Below are positions 22,713-34,500 of a stretch of DNA of 64,000 nt, piece after piece (position 1 is the first letter of the stretch; each line of letters begins with the position of its first letter). A program made the translations under genes and the position numbers. This DNA is from Microglena sp. YARC (taxonomy: Eukaryota; Chlorophyta; Chlorophyceae; Chlamydomonadales; Chlamydomonadaceae), in contig CM039463.1 in assembly GCA_022414725.1 (NCBI GenBank), positions 52,955,465 through 53,019,464 on the forward strand, given 5' to 3'. The notes under the pieces were generated by a model that searched no databases, was not told the origin of the DNA, and saw nothing but the letters and a program-made list of their open reading frames with translations.

Positions 22713-24221
22713 CTCCACCTATGACGCAGGTGACATACAATACTAGTACTCCACCTATGGCACTGGGGACATAGAACCATAAACTGGTAGCAAACAAAAA
22801 TTATTAAGGAACGGCGGAAAAACAGGAAACCAGAAGAAAGCCTTGTCTAAAATAAAAGGATGAGAAAGGATGAACCAAAAACCACTGTAGTACTCCGAAA
22901 ATGTAGCAGCAAAAAACTTGGGTCATACCGAGCTGAGCTGAGACCAAAATGGAAATGTAACCATCCATGGTAAGCGCAAAAATACTATTCATCCAGAATA
23001 GTAGCCACCAAACTAGAAAATCACAGGGAGGCCAAACAGAAATCAATCCTAATACCAAAGGAAGGGGAACAACGGTGACTGAAAGAACCGAGAACTTAAC
23101 CTAAAGAGAAGACTGAAAAAATCGTATATCAAAGTTGGGGAACAACGGTATAGAAAACCCGATCCGGGAATAGGAATCTAACGCCAATCAATGATAACCA
23201 AAGAGACGGATTGAAATATCGTGTGAGCGCAGCACACGAGAGAATCAAAGCCTAAAGGACGCAGACAAGAGGACACTAAAGACTACGATGGAAAAAAAAA
23301 AAATCGATGGAAAAATCCACTACCTTAAAAACTATTCTTAGCATAGAATTCATGACTAGGTTGGGATGAAAAAACCATGATGAACTGGTTTCTCACTCAA
23401 AGATGGAAGTAAGAAGATTTATGAAAGTTAATTATCATAAATCCCCAGCTACGGCACTAACGAAAAACATTCTAAGAGGTGGGTATCGCACCGCAAAGAA
23501 CTCATGCACTCAAGACACACCAAGCGCCTAACCACAAGCAAACCAAACCTGCAGTTGCTGAAAAAATCCAAAGGATGCGAAGTTAAAATTTTCAAGAAAC
23601 TTGTAACCAACAAAGGAAACACAGTTCAATGAACAATAGAAGGGTAGATGTACAACCATAGTACATAAAACCTATTGTCCACCTGAAAAATAGGAAACGC
23701 AGAAAAAAGGACTTCAAAGAATTTACTGCAAAGGAAGGAATGAAAGGGCGCTTGAAATACACTCGGAAGAACAAGAAAGAGGTGAGCGGCGGTACATCTG
23801 CAAGTACAACTGCAGGGACATCTGCAAGTACAACTGCAAGATGACCCAGCCCACCAAATTACAGTAAAATCCAAAGGGAAATAACTACTACACTCCACAA
23901 AAAGTTCCAGTCACATGAGGGGCTGGTGATTGAAAAACAGTGTGGAGTAAAAAGAAATAGCTAATCTATGATGAGCTCCACCGAACGAACCATCTGCCTA
24001 TGGAACTAAGAGTCAGAAACCGTCAAGACGCTATAACGGTGGTCTGAATTAAGTACCACCTTCCACCAAAACCAAATAAGACAGCTGAAAGGAAGCTGCC
24101 TAAACAAAGCGTCGTAACGCTCCACCAATCTAGACTACCCTATAAGTCAGTCTAGGAGGTGCTGAGGAATAGGCACTCACACATAGGGCCATGTTAACCT
24201 ACGTATGAGAACCAGCAGCAC

Positions 24222-24590
24222 CTAAAACAATGAATCCTGGGTTGACTGTAACACCCCAGCCATACGCAGTATCAAGCTAGACCAGTGTTCAAGATCATCA
24301 CTTACCCATTCGGCAACGGCTACATCATCACATGGGCTTGACCCGAGTAATCCACCAGGGACGACTGGAGGCGTCGGAATTATCGACACCCGCGAGCCAT
24401 CCGAGGTGGTCGGAGGTTGGCGACTATTAGTCAATGGACCTGATCCAGGTACCACTATGATCGAAGGCTGTCTAAATCCTAAAGCTTCACCGCTAAAACG
24501 TGGCACAGAGGAGGGCCTGGCGACCCCCTGAGATTCGGCTAAGATTATAGTTGGATATCCAACTCCCACCCGCCCTAAAACTTCACACAC
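24222..24590 (-). pseudogene. Element 2 pol linker remnant
   Basis: A frame of 122 aa with ILAESQGVARPSS and EHWSS. It is matched by element 1 at 9487-9753 and, at the DNA level, by the stretch between integrase and reverse transcriptase in element 4 (35270-35620). It has no catalytic motif. Confidence 0.4.
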
Positions 24591-25416
24591 AATACAGCAA
24601 GATCAGGCCCTGGTCTAGAATGCAACAATGATACATCCCAGCCAGGCCAGCCAACAACAATTGGGGTTGTTAAAGGGCGTAGGGAATTACCGGTAACACA
24701 TAACATATCACCGTTTGATGACAGGAGGGATGCAAGCGGGCACGGGGACCCATACTAATGGGAGAACCCAGAAAGACAGTTTAGAACTGAACTGGAGATA
24801 GAGAGTACATCACTACTCACTACTAACTGGCGCAACATTGGAAACCCAAATATAATAACCCTTACTCACCAGGGAATACCCAACCAGTCTACCAAATAAT
24901 GTCTTTTTAACTAGCTTGTTGCGTGACTGCCCAATACTAAGATTACATAGCAAGAGCAACCAAACAAACGCAACAACGACACATCAGGTGCAACCCCAAA
25001 GAAAAGCTCCGAAGGAGTCTTGTCTCCCTAGATGAACACGCGATTGCAAAGATAACACACTAGCACCATGCTGAGCAGTGTCATCATCAACAACTCATGC
25101 ATGCCCCAACTAATCGAGATCAACCATGCCTCTATACCACTTAACTAAAAATTCCTAAGCCCTATCATAACTCAAACACTTGAACTCAAACTCACGTAGC
25201 TAAGGCATACACCTAAGGGGGGGAACCAGGGGCACGGGAAGACAAAGTAGTAACCTCTGTCGAACCACGGAACGCACCCAGGGGTCACGAGGAGCCTAAG
25301 AGAGAAAAATATCCACCAAGATATCATGCCAAAGATCCTCCACGGCCGCTGGACTAGGGCCAGGACGGCGTCCACTGTGCGGCCTGTAGCATGGGCGAAG
25401 TCCGGCGCTGCGAGAC

Positions 25417-25676
25417 CTGGGATCACAGAAGGTGGGGAAGCGTTAGGTCGAAGTCGAGATTTGAGGTATGGGAAAAAGGAGACGAGAATGACAGTGCAGC
25501 AAGTCACACCTGGTGCAGAAAATCGCACCAATGGCAGAAAATCGCAAATCGCAAGGGCAGAATTCGAACATTTATCGCTAGGATGCGAAGAGCAGAGCCG
25601 AGGCATGTAAAGGTCCTAATATCCCGCCGTCGATGATCAGTCAATCTCAAGTCCCCCCCTCTATCGCTCGACTCAC
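25417..25676 (-). other. Spliceosomal-type intron in element 2 gag region
   Basis: On the minus strand it starts GTGAGT and ends in a pyrimidine-rich stretch followed by GATCCCAG. Element 1 lacks exactly this sequence: its CCGG|GTCTCG joins the two sides (8559/8560). It is 260 bp long. Confidence 0.75.
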
Positions 25677-26394
25677 CCGGTTGGGGGGTAGAGGGAGCAG
25701 CACCCGTAGTGGTGCTGACCATACCCCCCTGCTTCCTACCACCTCCAGAATCTCCAGGTCCAGACGCGTAGGTCGTCCTCCTCTGGCGAACCCTACGGCA
25801 GTGCCGGCGATCCGCCAGCTTGATCGAAAAAATTCTCCAGAAGGTAGCACAGAGCCACTAGAGCGCAAGCTCATGCCAGTAGCCGACCGTCGGCTGGGCA
25901 GAGCAAAGGGGGCAAAGACGACGTAGACATCAGCAGGGAGCTTGGTCGGCTTGGCAACCTCCGGTATGCAGGCAGAGCCTCAAACACCGGAGAAAGGTTA
26001 GCGACGTCAAGGACGCGAGCAGACGAAGACGGGGTATCTCCACCGATGTCCAGGCTAGTCGCCGACTTGAGTCTGCACGTCACAGTCATCTACGACAGAC
26101 GGGAGGAGGCGACAGACGGCAGGGGAGGAAAAGGAAGAGAAGATGGAGGAATGACCGGGGGGGGGTTACTTCCACGATGGCGGAAGGACTCTCATGACCG
26201 CTAGCAGAGGCAGCTGGTGCACAAACGTCTAGCCAATCATCAAGAGGAGCCGTTCCTCCGTTGGAAGGATTGGTCGCAGCCATCGCTGAGAATGATACTG
26301 CGCATCCCGCGCGTCCAGGAAAGACCATCCATGTCATGGAGTTTCTCAAAATGGCGGGAGGTCCTCGCGGAAGTTGCATCGCAAAGCAGTGGTA

Positions 26395-26526
26395 TGTCAG
26401 CTGTACTACTAGGACACGAGTGCCTTATTGGCATCTGATCAGATGCCAATAAGGCACTCGTGTCCTAGTAGTACAGCTGACAATAATGCCTGACTCGGGA
26501 GGAAAACGGGGGGAGTACAGCTGACA
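26395..26526. mobile_element. MITE-like insert with an 88-bp perfect palindrome
   Basis: The ends are TGTCAGCTGTACT and its inverse, flanked on both sides by TGGTA (26390-26394, 26527-26531), a 5-bp target duplication. Positions 26395-26482 form an 88-bp palindrome with no mismatch, centred on TGATCA. Elements 1 and 4 lack it at this leader position. It is repeated at 48056-48188. Confidence 0.8.
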
Positions 26527-26540
26527 TGGTAGTAAATGAA

Positions 26541-26553
26541 GGGCCGTATAACC
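26541..26553 (-). promoter_or_regulatory. Primer binding site of element 2
   Basis: GGTTATACGGCCC on the minus strand, directly after the 5' LTR; half-tRNA-iMet type. Confidence 0.6.
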
Positions 26554-26790
26554 TATCAGCTTGGATAACACTCCGGAGAGTGGACTTTGTGTGTGCAGCA
26601 CGCCAATCTATAAATGCGGAGACGAGAATAAGTTACAAGCACAGGAGACCCATTAAGGGGCACCAGTGGAGGAAAGGGGCGGTAGCCTGGAACCTGATCA
26701 GGGTACAGGCTAGACAGCGCGTGTCTAAGGGAGTACACAAGGAGTCACCAAGACATAAAACAAGCGAGAGCACCGCTATTCATGCTGATA
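26554..26790 (-). repeat. 5' LTR of element 2
   Basis: 237 bp, one base different in length from 22475-22712. It is followed by ATGAG at 26791-26795. Confidence 0.92.
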
Positions 26791-27281
26791 ATGAGGCATT
26801 GCCGTAGGTAAAGAAGGGATCCATGAGGACATGCGAGCAGTGGATAGGGTATGTGTTGAGTGTTGGCTGGTGTGGTTGTGGTGGGGTGGGGGTTGAGGGT
26901 GGGGTGGGGTAGGGTGGGGAGTTTGCGTGGCCTCTGCATTCGTGTCGCTGTGGCCCTGTCCTGACATTGACACCTGAGACAGCAGCGGAGAGAGTTTACA
27001 ACTTACTGACTGAGGAGCAGTGGATATGGTCAATTTGCACATGCCATCACTATATCAGAGCTTTTCTCTCCCGCTTTTCAAAGAAGCTTCTAGCTGGCAC
27101 ATGGCGATAAGACAGTGCATGCAACCAGTGTGATAGAGCGTGCCCCCGAGTCACTGCTTACCAGGCAACCAGGCGCTTTCGTGCCGTAGCTGACAAGGTT
27201 TCAGGGTGCTACCAACGCAGATCAGGCAAGGACCCCAAACAAAGAGAGGCAGAGAGATAAGACGCTTTTCCGGTTGGCAGA

Positions 27282-27593
27282 GTGCTGGCAGCTTTGCTCA
27301 ACGCGAACAAGAAGGGAGTTATCAACTGCGACCAGGGCATGAGGCCGAGTCTTGCGCCAGATCATGTACTCGAAGAAATGCGTGCTCGCAACGTGCGTTC
27401 GGCCTTACCGGGTGTGTGGTGGACTAAGAGAGTAAGGGTACCCAATCCAGGTACGACCAATCTTTTGTATTGGATGAGCTCGTGGTATAAGTTGAAAGGT
27501 AACCGTGAGAGCAGTCGCGTGCAGTCGCTCAAAGTCCCCAGGCGAGGCGTACTTTTAGCTGTACTTCCTGGTAGTGAACAGGGGGTAGCCTAA
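27282..27593 (+). CDS. Hypothetical conserved exon, segment copy 2
   Basis: The longest version (103 aa) of the frame seen also at 7211-7417 and 46997-47280 (-). It contains SLAPDHVLEEMRARNV, LPGVWWTKRVRVPNP, LYWMSSWYKLKG and ends VLPGSEQGVA. No family was recognised. The sequence is slightly basic with no signal peptide. It lies divergent from the ARM-RING gene and just before the empty target site of element 1. The upstream sequence ends in GGTTGGCAG, a possible acceptor, so it may be an internal or last exon. It could also be an open frame in an old repeat. Confidence 0.3.
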   Translation: MLAALLNANKKGVINCDQGMRPSLAPDHVLEEMRARNVRSALPGVWWTKRVRVPNPGTTNLLYWMSSWYKLKGNRESSRVQSLKVPRRGVLLAVLPGSEQGVA

Positions 27594-27606
27594 CCTGAGG
27601 AGGGCT

Positions 27607-27631
27607 GGCCCAGGGGCTGACCCAGGGGGCT

Positions 27632-27676
<45 letters not shown>

Positions 27677-28321
27677 CAGAACAAGGGCGTGACCGCCCTT
27701 GTGTTGGATTGGACCAATTGGACCAAGGGATCCGCAGGGGCGGTAACTAGTTGGTTGGTTAGTTAGGGGCGGTAACTAGTAGGTTGGTTAGTTAACTAGT
27801 TGGTTACCAACTAAACAACCCTAGGGATCTGCGAGGGGCGGTAACTAGGGTTGTTTTGTGTGCGATGTGCGGTGTGTGTAACCTTGTTGCTGCCCTCGTA
27901 AACCTTGTTGCTGCCCTCGTGGCTGTTCTCGGCTGTTCTTGCGGAATGTGTGTCTCGTATACCGCGCTTTGGTACAAAGTTGCGCGTTACCTCATAAACT
28001 GGGGCTGTGCCCCCCTCCGGCTGTGACTATGCAGTCTCCTTCGGGATGACTTGACTGTCGAATCCCAACGTCAAGTGGTTTGGGGCGCAGTTTCGGGCTC
28101 AAAAGGTGACTGTATTTGCGAGTTTACCGAGCTGCCTGCTGTTTGCGAACGTCAGTTGGTGCGGTCCAAATGCAATTTGTAAGGTGAACCCTTAGGTTCC
28201 CTAGCGCACCCGTTTGGCGCATCCGTTTGGCGCATCCGTTTGGCGCGCCCGTTTTGCTCGTCCGGCAGTACGCCTGATGTACCGAAGTCGCTACCCATGG
28301 AGGGCGGTAAATAAGAGGCAT
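27607..28321. other. Poly-C and 630-bp segment missing from copy 1
   Basis: A C-run at 27633-27672 is followed by about 630 bp (27676-28308) that is shared with the inverted third copy (46259-46903). Copy 1 lacks it, reading directly AACAGAA-ATAAG. The segment starts with the palindromic CAAGGGCGTGACCGCCCTTG and contains GTAACTAGTTGGTT repeats and three CGCATCCGTTTGG units. No gene was seen. It is either an insertion without clear duplication or a deletion in copy 1. Confidence 0.55.
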
Positions 28322-28465
28322 GACTCAGGGGGGGGGGCAACTTCAAACCAAAAATACACCATCCCTCAACTTTGTAGTTATCATAGAGAGGATGAAGAAT
28401 CAGTTTTATTTCTTAATTTGGCCCAGTAGAAAAAAGTGTTGTCCTCCAAAGTTTGGGACCGCGGG

Positions 28466-28499
<34 letters not shown>

Positions 28500-28660
28500 A
28501 AAATCTGTCATTTTCAAAAAATTAGGTGCTTTTCAGGCACTTTTTTCTAGCCCTCAGAATGACGTGGAGTGGAACTAGGGTGTTACTCTACTAAATACCA
28601 GTCCATATATGCTATTGGGGAGAGATCCACCACACATTATGCCCAGGGCAGAGGGGGGGA
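28322..28660 (+). repeat. Dispersed repeat Z, unbroken copy
   Basis: Same repeat as 12850-14170 but without the hAT-like insertion. It includes a G-run at 28463-28497. Confidence 0.7.
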
Positions 28661-28666
28661 AGAGGT

Positions 28667-28719
<53 letters not shown>

Positions 28720-28730
28720 CTGTGTGTGTG

Positions 28731-29161
28731 TGTAAGCCGTTGAAATGAATAGATAGTGAACTCACTGTTAAGGCTTTCTGCCGGAGATGAAACCGGACTC
28801 AAACGATTGAGCTAGAACGTCAATACAATTATCGTAGATAATTGAAGTGACTTCTACAGAACGCAAACGATATTCATAGCCGTGGACTCACACTCTCGGA
28901 GCGACCGAGATAGCTTATACGAACGAGGCACAACGGTTCGGCCAAGCGGTTCAAGATTGTCGGACGAGACAACTCTTGGAACTGACGAGACGAGGCCAAG
29001 ATTGTCGGACGCGACAACGCTTGAACTGACGACAAGACAACTGTCTTGGATCAGTAACTCTGATCAACTTGTTCGACAACTGTCAACTTCCATCAACGAG
29101 ATGGCTCACTACCAAGGCGTCCCTTGGGAGTGGAGGAGGAGACTGAATCTGACTGTTTACA
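28731..29161 (-). repeat. 3' LTR of Ty3/gypsy chromovirus G
   Basis: On the minus strand it begins TGTAAACAGTCAGATTC, ends ACGGCTTACA, and is 431 bp long. It is preceded by the PPT GTGGGGGGAGAAT (29162-29174). It abuts a (TG)n array at 28668-28730. Other copies are 45386-45823 and 54935-55365. Confidence 0.85.
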
Positions 29162-29626
<465 letters not shown>

Positions 29627-29883
29627 TGTTATAGACGACTTATACGTCGTATCTAGAGTGGCAATGAGTGCACAGGTGTGAGTCCCCTCCGGGCCCTGTG
29701 CCGCCTGCAGTGCAGCACCGAGGCCAGCTATGGCCACGCATGCCATTATGCAGGACAGATCTGTACTGTTGCCATCTCCTTCCGTCTTCCATATAGTCCA
29801 AGCTCCCGTGCTTGGTAGTTCTCTTCACTCAATGTAACGAGCATATCCAGTAGTGTCTGCAGTCCCGGCTTACGACATTAAAA
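29627..29883 (+). repeat. 5' LTR of copia-type element C
   Basis: It starts TGTTATAGACGACTTATACG, is about 257 bp, and ends near TTACGACATTAAA. It is followed by the half-tRNA-iMet-like PBS GGCTATGGGCCGCC (29884-29897). It matches the reverse of 58521-58747, apart from about 30 bp missing there. Confidence 0.75.
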
Positions 29884-30301
29884 GGCTATGGGCCGCCATG
29901 TTAACCACTGCTAACCGGAGGAGCTGACTCGCTCACAGCATCGTAGAGGAGACAATCAGAGCTACCTTCGGTTTGTAAGAAACCGTCGAATTCCATCAAT
30001 CTGTTCACACAGTAGGAAACCACCACTTGTCAGCGTAGTCCCCTGCTGCTAGAGTAGGATCTACGGCTATTGAGAAGCCAGCACCGATAGGCATTTACTG
30101 CCGACTTCAACTATGCGAATTGCCTTGTTGATTTTAACCCCGCTCATCCGAGCATCCATCCCACCACTCTCTCCCTGCGAACACCCGACTGCAACCTACC
30201 TCGCTCACCTCAGATCCTCCGCCCACTATCCAACTATGCCAATACTCTTGATCTGAGAAATACACACTCATAAACACCTTACTTCGTATCCCATTGCTTG
30301 C

Positions 30302-31116
30302 ATGCCGCCTCCTCGTCCTCACCCCAAGCCTGCATGGCGAAATATCCACCCTGATTCACAAGCCGCAAAGCGTGGTATAACCCCAGACCCTCGCTCACCC
30401 GCCGCATGGTCTGGAATCTGTTATACCTGCGAAGGTACAGGCCACAACCAGAAGGCTTGCTGCGCACGATTTGATTACCCCCACTGCACATTGCGCATCC
30501 AACACCACATGCCCTGTAGTTTAGTCCAATGGTAGTCACAGACTCGGGCGCGCTACACCCTCCACCCCACTTATGCGCTGCATGGCTGGACTCTGCTATC
30601 ATTGCCAGGGTCTGGGCCACAACCAGGATGTCTGCCCCAGCAAACTGGTCACCAATAACCCCAAATCATCTCATGGCTCTAACCCATCTAACAAACAGCC
30701 GCGAGTCCCAATGCACCGATACTTAACCACCCGCAAAGCACCTCGCAACAACACAGAATACTGTTTCGTTGCTCACACTATCACCACTACCCCTGATGCT
30801 GCTGTGTTGTCTGCACCCACACTTAATGAGATTTCTGCTGCTGCTGCCACAGATGATGATAATGATGCTGCTGCTGCTGATGATGATGCCACGGATGTCG
30901 CTGCTGCTGATGTTGATGCTGATGCCGATGCTGTTGCTGCTGCTGATGATGATTCTAAGAAAACTGATGCTGATACTGCCCTGACCACACCCAGTCCAAC
31001 AAATTCGCATTTGCTGCGCACGACAGCCACAGTATCTTCCCCACACAAATCTTCCGCCACGCCTGAATCCACCTCCACTTCCACATCCATTCCGCAACAA
31101 GATGCTCACCCGTCAA
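30302..31116 (+). pseudogene. Element C gag-like protein with two CCHC zinc knuckles
   Basis: Two overlapping frames are shifted relative to each other. The first (30302-30535) has CYTCEGTGHNQKAC and the second (30573 onward) has CYHCQGLGHNQDVC. Both are C-x2-C-x4-H-x4-C nucleic-acid-binding knuckles typical of retroelement Gag. The second frame continues into an Asp/Ala-rich stretch coded by a GAT/GCT microsatellite (30838-30965) and a Ser/Thr/Pro tail, where element 4 is inserted at 31117. A diverged copy of the first part is at 43077-43710 on the minus strand. It follows the element C leader, so gag is the best reading. A LINE ORF1 cannot be excluded. Confidence 0.5.
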
Positions 31117-31121
31117 ACCTG

Positions 31122-31466
31122 TGTCAGCATGAATTGTGGTGCTCTCACGCTTTTATGACTTGTGACTACTTATGTACTTCCTTAGAAACTATCGGTCTAG
31201 ACAGTACTGCGTCAGCTTCCCGTTGACAGTGTCATTCTTCATGACACTGTGACGGCTTCCTGTTGACTGCGTCATCAGTTCTTCTGACACGCGCTGTCTA
31301 CCCTGTACCCTGATCAGGTTCCATGCTACCGCCCCTTTCCTCCGCTGGTGTCCCTTTATGGTTCCCCAGTCTTTTGTAATGTTATTCTCGTCTCCGTGTA
31401 TAGATTGGTGCGTCTGTTCCGCTGCTTTCATCTCTGTCTACTCTACGGAGCGCATACAAGCTGATA
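31122..31466 (+). repeat. 5' LTR of element 4
   Basis: 345 bp. It contains a direct duplication of the GACAGTGTCAT/GACTGCGTCAT type near its middle and ends ACAAGCTGATA. Confidence 0.92.
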
Positions 31467-31479
31467 GGTTATACGGTCC
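31467..31479 (+). promoter_or_regulatory. Primer binding site of element 4
   Basis: GGTTATACGGTCC directly follows the LTR; half-tRNA-iMet type. Confidence 0.6.
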
Positions 31480-31504
31480 TTCATTTACTATCACTGCTCT
31501 TTAA

Positions 31505-34500
31505 ATGCTACTTCCGCGAGGGCCTCCTGCCGGCTTCGTGAAACTCACAGATAAAAATGGTGTTCTATGGACGCGCGGGATGCGCAGCGTCATTGTTAGC
31601 AATGGCTGCGACTTTGTCTTACCTGCGAAGGACAAGGGTCCTTCTGATTGGCTAGATGATCGCGCGCCAGCGGCCTCTGCTGCCGGAGAGGAGGATCCTT
31701 CCGCCATCGTGGAAGTAACCCCCCCCGATCAATCCTTCAACTTTATGGTTCCTTCTCGTATTGTTCAACGCCTCTCCCCTGAAGTTGAGGATGTTCTGAT
31801 GAATCTGTGTTGTGTACAGACACAGATCATTCGGTACGCAACAGAGCCGAAGCCTCCTACTGCCCGCTTCAGCGAGGATGATGACTTTTCTGAGGGTACT
31901 GATGATGATGATGATGATTTGAAGAGTGCTACGAGTGCTGACTTCGGTGGAGTGACTCCGTCGGCTGCTGCTACTCGAGTTTTTGAGACTTCTAACTACA
32001 GTTTCGCCTATTTACGAGTCTGCTCCTCAGTATGCGCCTCCGCCTGTGTCGTCGCCTGAGTTTAAGCCCGAGCCTTCGTCTGCGCCTCCGCTTGTGCCTC
32101 CTCCACTGGTTCACCCGGATGTGGCCAAGCCGACTTTGATGAGGAGCTCTGCTTCTTTCACCTCTGCATCGGTTCCCATGGAGCGTGGCCTCCCTGGCTA
32201 CCATACTCGTGCTCGTTGAAGCTGCTGCTTCGTCTGCCCGCACACATCTGCTGCTGGTCCCTTGCAGGATCCCCCTCCGCCTCCGCCGGTGGAGCTTCCT
32301 CCTGCCCCTGGCCCTCCTCCTGCTTCGCCTTCGCTGTCATGCTATTCTTGGAGCATCTGCTCACTGGAGGACCTCCTCCGAATCTGCAGCTGAAGCACTT
32401 CCGTCTGATCAACCAAGCTCGACGTGATGGTGAGTCCATGAACCGCACTCTGTACGGTCGGAATGGACATGCAAGCTACTATGGCTAATGTGAGTGTCAA
32501 GCTGAAACATCGCTGAGTAATGGCATTCTCTGAGCTGGGTTCTCAGTGTCGGTCCTTTCTTGGTCCAGTCACTTCTGGGATCAGATATCCCTCTGATCAT
32601 GGTGTCTCCTTTAGGTGGCGTGGGGGCGTAGGAATCATGAGAAGCTAGGTTACCGGTTTGTGAAAGTACCCATCCCTTCTGTCGAGTAACCCTGATTTCG
32701 AGTTGGTAGTGAGTGTTGCGAGGTCCCTGCCTGAGATTAGGACCTTAGATGACCAGCGCGCTATGACGCTGGTCTTGCTGCTGAGTATTTTTTGGATATT
32801 CGTCAGTCTTTGCTCCTCTGACCCCTGCTCCTGCTGCTGGATCTTCGGCCTCTCATGGTGAGTCTCGGGTGGATCCTGCACTGTTGGTTTCAGTGCCCTG
32901 CCCCTGGACCTCAGGAGTTCATGTGCTTAACCATGATGCTCGCGAACATGGAGGATGCTATGGTCCAGGTTATACCAGGACTTTGCCAAACCTCGGGATA
33001 TCTTTCTTGATATCCAGAAGAGGCAGTCCGATGCCCTTGCCTCTAGAGTCCCTCTCATGCGCGCCGAGCTTCTTGGTGCACATATGAACCCTTCTGACCG
33101 CGTAGATGAATTCTTTCGCAAGGTTCGCAGTCTCTGCACTGACCTCCGCAGTGCTGGGCATCCGGTGACTCAGCGTCACGCCATGGAAACTGTAGTTCAG
33201 TATCCGTCTGATCCGCTTTGAGTCGCTGCGGATCAAGTATGTACGTTGTTAGCTAACAGACAGCCTGTTGATTACTGGTCCTGTCTTGAGGAATATAGGT
33301 CTCTTGACATCTTGAACATAGCTCTCCCCAAGTCCGACTCCAGGCATCCTGGTTGGTCCCGGGACGCTACCCAGGTTCCTGCCAATGCTGCATTTCAGCG
33401 TGGCAGGGATCTGGTTCTCAGGGTTCCGGTTCCCTCAAGAGACGTCTGGATTGCACTTGGGGCCCGTGCCCCAGCAAGACGACCCACTCGGAGGATCGCT
33501 GTTTTACGAAGCACCCGCACCTGCGAAGGACCAGGCCTGGTGTACCGGTTACCAATCCAGTGCCCATTGCCTTGGCCCTTCCGGGTTGCGCTTACTCCAA
33601 AGCAGCTGTCCTCCCTGCAGGCCCAGATTGATGGTTTGCTATGGCCAAGAAATAGGAGGTAAGCTCTGTCCTCTTCTCCTGCACTTCGAAGTTTTCAAAT
33701 GTCTGTAGCCCGAGCCTGTCTGAGGGTGTCTGGCATGTTGATTCTGGAGCTGGATGTCAATCACAGGTGATCTGTCTCTGTTCACTGTGTATCATGCTTC
33801 TGAGGATGGGCCATCAGTTATTTTTGGTGATGGAGTGGTTCAACGGTCGGTGGGTCAGGGATCCATGTGTTATGTAGTGATTGGTTACCAACATCAATCA
33901 CTTTAACTGATGTTCTCTACATCCCTCACTGTCCGGTGAACCTCCTGTCAGTAAATGCTGTGGCTCATGCTCACAACTGCAAGATTTCTTTTGATAGTCT
34001 TAGTTGTACTGCCACTCAGGCTCTTCTGTCCTCTGGTCTTTCCCTGCCTCCAGTGATGGTGTGTACAAATTTACCTGTAGGCCTTGTCACACCCCTCGTG
34101 GCCGTTTGTTGAGTACTGTACATTATCCAGTCTTTGCACTTGATGTTGATGAGGATGGTGTTGTTGTTATCCCTACCACTCCTGAATGTTGTGGCATAGG
34201 CGGCTGGGTCACCCTGGCTATGACGCCATGCACAACCTTGTCAGGAAGGGTTTGGTTAAGAAACTTACCCCTCACTCTCAAGCAGGTAAAAAGACTGTCT
34301 AAGATCCCATGTGATGCTTGTCAAAAGGCTAAGGCGAAACGTACCCCTTTTCCTAAAGAAAAGCCAATCTCAGATCCGTGCACCTTTACAACGCCTTCAC
34401 TTGGACATCATGGGACCATTTCATATTAGGGGCTTGCGTGGGAGTTTTATGTTTTGTCTCACAGACCAATACTCTGGCTATGCTGAAGTATTGTGCTTGA

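Larger units (their letters stand above)
22475..26790 (-). mobile_element. Copia-type LTR retrotransposon, element 2 (internally deleted)
   Basis: Minus-strand element with 5' LTR 26554-26790 and 3' LTR 22475-22712. It has 5-bp duplication ATGAG on both sides and an empty site at 6710-6714. LTRs are about 238 bp, with ends TATCAGC...GCTGATA. The PBS is 26541-26553. It contains a palindromic insert in the leader (26395-26526), a GT-AG intron (25417-25676), a gag remnant and a frame shared with the pol of element 4 (24222-24590). Reverse transcriptase is absent. The same insertion is repeated in reverse at 47790-50615. Confidence 0.9.

Noticed and set aside
30723..31109. Poly-Ser/Ile minus-strand frame
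   Set aside because: Antisense of the GAT/GCT microsatellite in element C gag.
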